A stretch of DNA of 64,000 bases from NCBI GenBank assembly GCA_024114885.1, contig CP099421.1:1240001-1304000 (forward strand), given 5' to 3'. Below, one piece after another: positions 56,613 to 64,000 of the stretch. Each line of letters begins with the position of its first letter. The stretch's first letter is position 1. Below the pieces are notes generated by a model. The model was not told the DNA's origin. It made no database searches and saw only the letters and a program-made list of their open reading frames with translations. The stretch comes from Septoria linicola (taxonomy: Eukaryota > Ascomycota > Dothideomycetes > Mycosphaerellales > Mycosphaerellaceae). The translations under genes and the position numbers were made by a program.

Positions 56613-58568
56613 CTAATTCACCCATCTCTCATCATCTTTCTTCTCCTTCTTCTGGAAATGCATCCTTCTCTTCCACTTCGCCTTTCCTTTCTTCCAGCTG
56701 CGCTTCGTTCTCGTCAGTGGGTAGTTGATTGGAGACTCGCCGCCTTCGAAGATCGCCGTATCATACAGAGTCGCGCCAACGAATGCACCCAAGATAGTCG
56801 CCACGCAGGGCCCGTAGAACCAGTAAGGGTTCGTGAATAAAGCGGAGCCATAGCCAAGCGAAAGCATTGCCAAACGTGGTGCAAAGTCGCGAGCGAAGTT
56901 CATTGCTAGTCCAGTGTTGTAGACGAAGCTTAGGTTGAGTCCGGTGATCACAAGTCCGATAATGAGCGAGTTCATACCTGCTCCGGGAGGTGCATTCTGG
57001 TCATCTCCAAGTGCGAGGACAGTACATGCGAGGAAAGCTGTCCCCACGAACTCGTTGAAGAAGGCAGTGGCTGCACTGATAAAACCAAAGCGTTGACTTG
57101 TGACAATGCCGTTGAGGATGTCAGTTGCTGTGCCCGTACCTGCGTTCAGATAATCCTGAATGCCAGAGTAGTAGACACCGTACGCAGCATAGCATGCGAG
57201 AAAGGCTCCGAGAAACTGGCCGATGAAGTACTCGGGCATTTTCCGTTTAGGAAACCCTCTGAAGAACCAGAGCATCGTGGTGATGGCGGGATTGAGATGC
57301 GCTCCTGAGATACCTCCAGAAATATAGATGCCAATCATCGTTGCGAGGCCCCAGACCCACGCAGTCGTGTTCGGATTGCCGGCATTGTTGAGTGTCATTT
57401 GCATGTCACCACAAAACCCAATGGTCAACTGCACGAATGTGGCAAGAAGTTCTGCTAGTAGTTCTCGATGGTGTGTTCTCACGACAGACCACCATGTGTG
57501 GTTGTTGTATACTTCTTCGAAAAGGACAGGATTCTCCACTAGCTTGATCGGATCCATGTCCTGCCAAAGATCAGGGTCCTCGTCCATTGCAAGTGTTGCC
57601 AGTGAAGCATCGTCCTTGTCATCGTCGACCAACGCAGGTGGAGATGGCTCGCCATTTTCGGGAATGGCGCCTAGAGGTAGGCTGGCTTGGTGTTCGTCGT
57701 GTTCATATGAATGCATGCGCTCGATACCCGGCGACATAGGAGGTGCTTCTTGTGCCTTTCCTCCGTCCTCCGTGGCCTGAGCATTGTCCGTTACTGGTTT
57801 CTGCGACGCCGTGCTCGACGCTCGCCCTCGTCCAAGCCGAGAAGCCGTCGAAGACGCTCTCGTAGGCCGCGTTTCGATCCTGGAAGTGACGGTGCCTCGC
57901 CTCGCCATGCTTGTGATGAGGTTGTTTTCCCTTTGTGCCCTTGAGTCCATGAGCTGAGCCGATACCTTCTTAGGGTTCAATTTCAGGTCGATCCTACCTG
58001 CCTCCAGATCATTCGGATCAACATCGAGACCCGCCTTCTGCGTCTGCTCGCCAGGTAGTTCTGCGTTCTGTCTGGCATCGAAGATCTCGCTCTTAGTCGG
58101 TATCATGCCTGGTCGCACCACACGAGGAAGCGGTTTCGCCAAGCTCCATACTGGCTTTATGTTCGCAGGCTGCTCGTAAGCTGGGTTCAGTGCTGTGTAC
58201 TCCGGATGCACATAAGGCTCATAGGCCTGCTGAATGACAGGTGCATCCTGCACGCCAGCCAAAGTCAGACCTCTTGATCGGCCTGCAATCGTGCTGTTGT
58301 GTCCTTCCCCGCCACTTCTTCGACTCGCTGCAGTATCTCGTCGTCTCAGACCCGCAGAGGTCTCCCGCTGGAGTGATGTTGTTTCAGACCTTCGAGGCGG
58401 GCGAAAGTCCTTCGCTGCAACAGTGGAAGCTCTCGTGGGCTTGCCAAACTCCTCCTGCTCATTGCTATCCTTCGCATCCGCTGACATAGGCTGGCTTGAT
58501 TCGCCGACATTTGGTGGTGCTGGCGATAAACGTCCTTCCTGCCTGCTTGGAACGGTCTCGGACTGCAT
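56613..58568 (-). CDS. Aquaglyceroporin, Fps1-like
   Basis: Glycerol channel of the MIP family, 651 residues, one exon. About 350 polar N-terminal residues precede the six-helix core; yeast Fps1 uses its long termini for regulation by osmotic kinases (family knowledge). First box is canonical: AHLNPAITT (N426). Second box is NFA: GLAMNFARDFAPRL (N557-F558-A559), with the glycerol-type Asp after Arg. Counting from the boxes by GlpF spacing, the filter is Trp406, Asn545, Leu554 and Arg560; Trp at the first position supports glycerol rather than water. C-terminus is Lys rich (KGKAKWKRRMHFQKKEKK). A second MIP channel lies at 35523-37385. Confidence 0.92.
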   Translation of the reverse strand: MQSETVPSRQEGRLSPAPPNVGESSQPMSADAKDSNEQEEFGKPTRASTVAAKDFRPPRRSETTSLQRETSAGLRRRDTAASRRSGGEGHNSTIAGRSRGLTLAGVQDAPVIQQAYEPYVHPEYTALNPAYEQPANIKPVWSLAKPLPRVVRPGMIPTKSEIFDARQNAELPGEQTQKAGLDVDPNDLEAGRIDLKLNPKKVSAQLMDSRAQRENNLITSMARRGTVTSRIETRPTRASSTASRLGRGRASSTASQKPVTDNAQATEDGGKAQEAPPMSPGIERMHSYEHDEHQASLPLGAIPENGEPSPPALVDDDKDDASLATLAMDEDPDLWQDMDPIKLVENPVLFEEVYNNHTWWSVVRTHHRELLAELLATFVQLTIGFCGDMQMTLNNAGNPNTTAWVWGLATMIGIYISGGISGAHLNPAITTMLWFFRGFPKRKMPEYFIGQFLGAFLACYAAYGVYYSGIQDYLNAGTGTATDILNGIVTSQRFGFISAATAFFNEFVGTAFLACTVLALGDDQNAPPGAGMNSLIIGLVITGLNLSFVYNTGLAMNFARDFAPRLAMLSLGYGSALFTNPYWFYGPCVATILGAFVGATLYDTAIFEGGESPINYPLTRTKRSWKKGKAKWKRRMHFQKKEKKDDERWVN

Positions 58569-59740
58569 TCACATCAGTTATCGTTTCCAGAGTCAATTCT
58601 CAGCGCGCAACTACCTACCTTCGCTCTTGCTCTGCCGCTGTTTCGCTCCTTGTCACCTTCCATAATTCTGCAGCTGTCTGGGATTGGTTTCGGATGAAAC
58701 TGGTTCGGTAGCTGATGAACAGGTCAAAGTGGAAGCCCGTCTATACTTCAACGTTTATTGGACAGCTTGTTTGTGTTGGACTGCAGAGCCCAAACATGAA
58801 TTATGCATAGATCTACACGGCATAAAGTGAAGGGGGCTTTCACATGAAGAAAGTGAAACAATTGATGAAAGTTGCACGAACCACTTCAGCAGAACCACTA
58901 CTGTCGCCCTTCTCTCCTTCCGGCCATTGCTATGCAGTGACGCCGATGGGTCCAACGGCGCGAGAAGTGACGTTTGTCTTCGGGAGCACAACCAGGCGAG
59001 GTCCACATATCAAGGCGCCGGACTGAGAACGCTGCAGACGTGGATGCTTAAATAGGACTTCTGTACCTCGTACGTGCGATAAGAGTGACGCTCGGCGAGT
59101 TCACGGTCCAGTAGCAATCCACGATACGCCGTCAGAAGTTCGGACGGCAGCATTCGTCAGCCAGGGCCAGCAGCGACATCAGCCCTGTCGTCTCATCGCG
59201 TTTGGGCGTCATGTTATTTGTGCCTGGGGACACTGTCACCACCTCCTCACTCTCTTGACGTGCTGTCCATGACACCTTTTGACGACCGTGTCGCAACAGT
59301 GGGCCGTCAACGCGTACTCCTACAGTCATTCTGAAGGACGCGGTGAGTCGACATCCGGGCTCCACCACTGGTGATGTTCTTCAGGATGAGTGCCGAGAGC
59401 CGGTCAGACACGAAAGCTTGATGTCGCCAAGGCGAGAATGTGATACGCCTCCTTTCTTTGCACGCTGATCCCACGTCTGTGTATGCAGTAGAACGTCTAT
59501 CGAGCACTGAAGCAATTGCTGGAGCAGTAAAGTGAATGCGGTTGTGTTGCCTCCCTGGTCTTGGAGGTTTGCAACTTGCAACGCTGTCCGAAGTCGGCTG
59601 TATGACGATCGAGCTGTAAGATGCAAGCATGACAAGGTAAATTTGAACATTTCATCAAGGAGAAGCGAGCACAAGAAGGAGGAAGAGCTACTGATCATTA
59701 CAAAACGCACGAAAGACTTGCTTGTGTAAATACAGCTAAT
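58569..59740. other. Divergent intergenic region
   Basis: Promoters of the aquaglyceroporin (minus) and lyase (plus) genes. No gene supported. Confidence 0.55.
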
Positions 59741-61159
59741 ATGACCACTGTCATTGACTCCCAGATCTTCGGCAATGTTTTCTCCACACCAGAGATATCC
59801 GGAATCTGGTCAGATAAGCAAAGGACCAAATATTTCCTGGACTTCGAGATCGCGTTGGCAAAGGCGCAGGCTAAACTGGGCATTATCCCTCAGAAGGCCT
59901 GTGATGAGATCGTGAAGCAAAGCACTCTGGAGAATCTGGATTTTGATGAGTTGAGGAAGCAGACTGAACTCATTGGCTATCCAGTACTGCCGGTTGTACA
60001 GCAGCTCGTGAAGAGGATCAATGCAGTTGAGGCTGGGCTCGGAGAATGGCTGCATTGGGGCACGACGACGCAGGATCTCACTGATACGGCGGTGGTCCTT
60101 CAGCTTCGCGATACGCTCGAGCTAGTAGAGCAATCACTCGACAGTATTATCAAGTCCCTGATTAAGCTCTGCAAAGAACATCACAGTACGCCTATGGCTG
60201 CTCGCAGCAATCTTCAGCAGGCTGTGCCCATTTCATTTGGATTCAAGCTGGCACGTCTTTTGGCTCAATTCCAGCGCCACAAGCAGAGGCTCCAAGAGCT
60301 ACGACCACGACTTCTCGTTGCGCAATTTTCTGGAGCAGCCGGGACGCTTGCGACGATCACGCCAGAGACCTCATACTCCGTAATAGAATCATCGCAAGAT
60401 GATGTTGAACCACTTGCCATGCGATGTCAGGAGCTCTTCGCTGCTGAAATCGGATTAGCTGTCCCAGAGATAGCATGGCATACAGAGAGGGATAATTTGG
60501 CCGAAGTGGCCAACTATCTCGCTGTGCTGACTGCAACTTGTGCCAAATTTGCGACTGATCTCAAGCTAATGATGCAGTTGGAAGTGGGCGAGGCTCGTGA
60601 GCCATATGTCCCTCATCGAGGCAGCAGTAGTACCATGCCACAAAAGCGGAACCCGATCGGTTGTGCATACATCTGCTCAATGGCCAGCAGTGTCAGAACG
60701 ATGGCCAGTGGCATTGTCGAAGCCGTTGTTGCCGATTTTGAACGAAGCACGGGACCTTGGGAGATCGAATGGATCATGCTGCCTCAGATCTGTGCCCTCA
60801 GCCACGCATGCCTCAAGCAGACTCATTATCTGCTTGATGGGCTGGAAGTGGACGAAAAGGGTATGCAGAGAAATTTGGAGCTGAGCAAAGGGGCAATAGT
60901 GAGCGAGGCTGTCATGATGGGGCTGGGCAAGTCCATTGGCCGGCAATATGCCCATGACTTGGTATACGACCTATGCAGACGAGCCCAATTGGAGGAGAAG
61001 AGTCTTCTCGAGCTGCTTAAGGAAGACAAAGAAGTCCAGCGTGCTGGTCTGGCCGATGGCGAGCTGGAAAGACTCTGCGATCCAGCCAGCTATGTGGGTC
61101 TGAGCGAATATATGACAGATAAAGTACTCAAGACGGTGGAAAGGGCGCAGACCACTTGA
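59741..61159 (+). CDS. Fumarase/aspartase-superfamily lyase, CMLE-like
   Basis: 472 residues, one exon, homologous to adenylosuccinate lyase and bacterial 3-carboxy-cis,cis-muconate cycloisomerase (PcaB). Motifs: HWGTTTQDLTDTA, MAARSNLQQAVPISFG, and the superfamily signature GSSSTMPQKRNP (flexible catalytic loop, Ser about 295-297). The FGFKLA and LLVAQFSGAAGTL segments are closer to PcaB than to purine-pathway lyases, in my recollection. Fungi normally carry out this protocatechuate step with an unrelated beta-propeller cyclase, so the biochemical role here is open. It might instead act on another substituted fumarate or succinyl adduct. Not linked to other aromatic-catabolism genes apart from a distant dienelactone hydrolase. 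Confidence 0.85.
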   Translation: MTTVIDSQIFGNVFSTPEISGIWSDKQRTKYFLDFEIALAKAQAKLGIIPQKACDEIVKQSTLENLDFDELRKQTELIGYPVLPVVQQLVKRINAVEAGLGEWLHWGTTTQDLTDTAVVLQLRDTLELVEQSLDSIIKSLIKLCKEHHSTPMAARSNLQQAVPISFGFKLARLLAQFQRHKQRLQELRPRLLVAQFSGAAGTLATITPETSYSVIESSQDDVEPLAMRCQELFAAEIGLAVPEIAWHTERDNLAEVANYLAVLTATCAKFATDLKLMMQLEVGEAREPYVPHRGSSSTMPQKRNPIGCAYICSMASSVRTMASGIVEAVVADFERSTGPWEIEWIMLPQICALSHACLKQTHYLLDGLEVDEKGMQRNLELSKGAIVSEAVMMGLGKSIGRQYAHDLVYDLCRRAQLEEKSLLELLKEDKEVQRAGLADGELERLCDPASYVGLSEYMTDKVLKTVERAQTT

Positions 61160-61210
61160 ACACAACGGAACTTAGTCTTCGGACGACAATCGATGCATAC
61201 TCATACGCAA

Positions 61211-62068
61211 CTAGGCTTTGCTGCGACCTGCCACCTCGGAGCCTGTATTGATACCACTTTTCAACCACCGTCCTGGATGCCAGTAGGTGAAGATGAAGAC
61301 CGCAACCACAATCGGCGCAAATTCAAGACACCCAAAGAAAACCTCATGCGTCGACAGCTTCTCCATCAACCCCTCAGCCGTCTCAGCAAGTCGAAACAAC
61401 GTCCTCAAATACACAGCCAAAGTCGCAACCACCACCCCAACCACAAACCCTCTACTTATCCTCTCCGGACTCCTCCTCGCCTTCACCAACGTCCACCCCA
61501 GCACTCCCAAAAACACCGCAAACGAAAACACCTGGAACGCCAACCCCGCCAACAAAATATTATTCGGCGTCGTCGGATCCCTCTCATTACTATACGCAAC
61601 ACCGACCAACGCCGCCCCGGCAATCTGCACCACCGTTGCCACAACATCACACGCCACAAACACACCCAACACGACCTTCGGCGGCAACGGCGCAAACTCC
61701 CGGCCATAAAAACTAATCATCACCGAAACAATCGTATATATCGCCGCGCTGAAAAACACCGGCGCGACGACGATGAAGAAATACTGTACGACAAACCACG
61801 GGACAGAATATGGATCTTGTTGACTAGAAAGTAATCGAAAAATGTAGCCGACGATTTCCATGAGCGTGCCGATGAGGAGCGGGGAAAAGTACCAAGACCG
61901 GTGGCGGACGAGGAGGAAGAGGTGTGTTGCTGCTGCGATGGTGAAGAGGGCGACGCCGAGGACACCGACTGCGAGAGAGGGAGTGTAGCCGTATATGATA
62001 ATTGTGGCATCGTTCCTCCCCATGGGGTTGGGAAAGTTGGGGTCGATGTAGCCGCCTTGTCTTGACAT
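61211..62068 (-). CDS. RTA1-like seven-TM membrane protein
   Basis: 285 residues, one exon. Seven hydrophobic segments; RTA1-family hallmarks PSLAVGVLGVALFTIAAATH, MEIVGYIFR, IVVAPVFFSAAIY, GAALVGVA and a conserved R-x-x-FR-x-x-E in LRTLFRLAETAEG. Family members (Rta1, Rsb1, Yor1-linked sphingoid exporters) are associated with lipid translocation and drug tolerance; substrate unknown here. Composition flips inside the gene: + strand 61321-61740 has 169 C and 54 G, 61801-62040 has 41 C and 88 G. Confidence 0.9.
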   Translation of the reverse strand: MSRQGGYIDPNFPNPMGRNDATIIIYGYTPSLAVGVLGVALFTIAAATHLFLLVRHRSWYFSPLLIGTLMEIVGYIFRLLSSQQDPYSVPWFVVQYFFIVVAPVFFSAAIYTIVSVMISFYGREFAPLPPKVVLGVFVACDVVATVVQIAGAALVGVAYSNERDPTTPNNILLAGLAFQVFSFAVFLGVLGWTLVKARRSPERISRGFVVGVVVATLAVYLRTLFRLAETAEGLMEKLSTHEVFFGCLEFAPIVVAVFIFTYWHPGRWLKSGINTGSEVAGRSKA

Positions 62069-62783
62069 GTTGTTGGTAAGGAGCGAGCTTTCGCCAGTGC
62101 GGTTTTAGTTCTGCGGGTGAGAGACGCGATAGCTGGATTTGTAAATCTTGTGCGCTTTGTAGCAGTTCTTAGATGTTGTCGCTCTGTCGTGTAGATGTTT
62201 TTTGGAATTTTCGATCGACATCGCGTTGCGTTGACGACATGACTAGAGGATCCTCTTCGCATTCGCTTCACATGAGAGTACACATTCCCAATCCGGCAAC
62301 TCGTATTGCACACACACTTTCAAACGCAAGAGCCTCTTCTGGAGAGCGCAAGTCAACTTACGAGTGCTCACATTGAGCGGAGGCCAAGGAATCACTACTT
62401 TCACACTCATTCATTCGGCTCCATAGGACTAGCATTTGTGGACAGATCGTACTATCCATACACGACCATCCTTCAGGTCGTCTCGTATGACACGTACCTA
62501 TTGTACCAATATGTGCTCATGCATATTTCCCAACAAGCGCCGCTTTTGCATTTCGCTCCCAAATCGTTGCTAATTATCCAGACCTTCAATAGAATCTGCT
62601 ATCACTGTGCAAGAAGCTGTGTTGTGCCTGACAGTCTTTAGTTCTGCTCTATAGCTCAGCATCAAAAAGGCCCACTGCTTGCTAGATGAGGACATGTCGC
62701 AAGGCGCGTGTGGTTCTGTAAGCGGCAGTGGTGTTGCTTCGGGAAGCTAAATCTCACGTCTCCAACCGATCGGGCGTATGTCT
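62069..62783. other. Intergenic region
   Basis: Promoter of the RTA1-like gene and 3' flank of the kinase gene. Nothing else supportable. Confidence 0.5.
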
Positions 62784-64000
62784 CTAGAAATCTGGGAAGG
62801 ACCTCCCGTGTCTGCAGAATCGTCAGTACTGAATGCTTTCAAATTGCATGGCACCACTTACGGGTCATCACCACCCTGTCCGTATGCTTCGGTCTCTTCG
62901 GGATACTTATCGAAGAGACTGGCGTCGCCGGCTCCGCCTCGGACCGGTGGCACATACGGCGCATCAATGTCTTTCTTGCCAAGACGATCCCATGTGACCT
63001 CTGCGAACCAGGCGTGGTTCATCACGTCCTTGCTACCTCCGTGGAGATTACCGAGTCGCTTCGTGAGGTCTGCAGTGATGAGTTTCGACAGCAGATCTTG
63101 TGCGTCTGGGTGAATGTATGGTGGGTACTTTACTCGGCCCTTGAGAATGTTTTCATAGATCTTGAGAGGGGATCCTGAATCCCAGAAAGGCGTGAACCCG
63201 GCTAGCATTTCGAAGATAAGAATACCCAAGCTCCACCAGTCTACACTCTTGTTGTATCCCTTACTGCTCACGACTTCAGGAGCAAGGTAATCTGGGGTGC
63301 CACAAAGTGTCCAAGTAATGTCGGGAACTTCTTTTGCGAAGCCAAAGTCAGTGATCTTGATGTGTCCATGTCGATCCAGTAGCAGATTCTCGGGCTTCAA
63401 ATCGCGGTAGATGATGTTCATGCTATGGAGGTATTCGAGCGCAAGCGTGACTTCTGCAGCGTAGAACTTCGCGACAGGGTTAGGGAAGCGCTAGGGATCA
63501 TTAGCCTCGCATGACTTCATCGCAATCCACAGAAGTACAACTCACTTGTGACTTTCGCAGCAGACTGAACAGCTCACCGCCTTCGATGAAATCCATGACC
63601 ATGTATAAATTCTTCGAATCTTGCCATGTTCCCCAGAGTGTTATCAGGAAGGGATGTCTACACCTTTGCAGCATCTTTCGCTCATCATTGGTATGCTCGA
63701 TCTGCTTCATTTTCACAACCTGTGCCTTCTTCAACACCTTGACTGCGTAAAAGCGCTGATTGTGCTTGCTCTGCACGAGATGCACTCGTCCAAAAGAGCC
63801 AGTGCCGAGTGTGCGCGAGATGGTAAAATCCTGAAGCGCATATTTGCCCTTGGTCTCGCGGAGAGGGTTTATGGTGGGCTTCTGTGCAGGTGCATTGATC
63901 TGAGGCACGTTCTGCTGGTCGCTAAAATTGCCTGACGAGTACCCGGAATCATGCTGAGAATTCTGGCCTGGCTGGTTGAGCAGGTTTGCAATGCTGGGTT
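62784..64000 (-). CDS. PKA catalytic subunit, 5' end missing
   Basis: cAMP-dependent protein kinase catalytic subunit of the AGC family. Exons 64000-63546 (open off the window edge), 63490-62862 and 62811-62784; introns of 55 and 50 bp. Kinase core: GTGSFGRVHL (Gly loop), AVKVLKK, MDFIEGGELF, YRDLKPENLLL, ITDFGFAKEV, TLCGTPDYLAPEV (activation-loop Thr) and the C-tail VPPVRGGAGDASLFDKYPEE. The last 28-base exon encodes HGRSFPDF, supplying the FxxF hydrophobic motif. The N-terminal extension (ANLLNQPGQNSQHDSGYSSG) continues beyond the window, so the start is not visible. Confidence 0.93.

Noticed and set aside
61193..61834. 213-codon + strand frame rich in His, Arg and Pro
   Set aside because: Antisense to the RTA1-like gene; the odd composition is a by-product of the C-rich skew patch.
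16201..62040. RIP as the cause of the skew patches
   Set aside because: RIP converts C to T (and G to A on the same duplex) and lowers GC; these patches are C-rich on one side and G-rich on the other, without repeats.

Overview
The window comes from a filamentous ascomycete. The genes carry short (47-109 bp) introns with GTRAGT-type donors, CTRAC-like branch sites and YAG acceptors. Gene density is about one per 2.5 kb. The protein set (cohesin, ceramide synthase, PKA, two MIP channels, RTA1-like and 2EXR/F-box-like proteins, a DUF8035 protein) is typical of Pezizomycotina, and the overall feel is of Dothideomycetes, perhaps Mycosphaerellales (inference). There is no sign of a bacterial operon, virus, CRISPR array or intact transposon.

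Layout. 1-8.3 kb: 5'-truncated SMC3 cohesin gene, an L-asparaginase, and DNA polymerase eta. 8.7-16 kb: a DUF8035 Arg/Glu-rich repeat protein, RNA 3'-phosphate cyclase, and an SDR polyol dehydrogenase with a mitochondrial-like leader. 16-24.5 kb: a mixed block with three short F-box/2EXR-like proteins, a decayed SDR pseudogene, a dienelactone hydrolase and a membrane-anchored alpha/beta hydrolase. 24.6-31 kb: an SF1 helicase with an NF-X1 zinc finger, divergent from a Lag1-type ceramide synthase. 31.7-34.4 kb: a disrupted hypothetical gene, a tRNA-Val(AAC) and an aldo/keto reductase. 35.5-37.4 kb: an aquaporin with an unusual selectivity filter. 37.4-43.2 kb: a 5.8-kb stretch without a supportable gene. 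43.2-50.2 kb: a BTB-like acidic-tail protein, an ankyrin protein, a ZIP zinc transporter and a secreted protein. 51.9-64 kb: a small coiled-coil protein, an FMN-less diflavin-type reductase, a Fps1-like aquaglyceroporin, a bacterial-type fumarase/CMLE-superfamily lyase, an RTA1-like membrane protein and a PKA catalytic subunit that runs off the right edge.

Functionally this is an ordinary chromosomal mix rather than one pathway. A loose membrane/osmotic theme (aquaporin, aquaglyceroporin, ceramide synthase, RTA1-like protein, PKA) is visible but the genes are interspersed and unlinked by regulation I can see.

The most unusual signal is compositional. Five genes (about 4.98-5.70, 16.20-17.04, 23.70-24.42, 51.84-52.38 and 61.32-62.04 kb) each show a very sharp switch on the + strand from C-rich/G-poor to G-rich, at a point inside the gene and regardless of gene orientation. 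This miniature, origin-like GC-skew flip is not explained by the annotation and is the observation I would follow up first.
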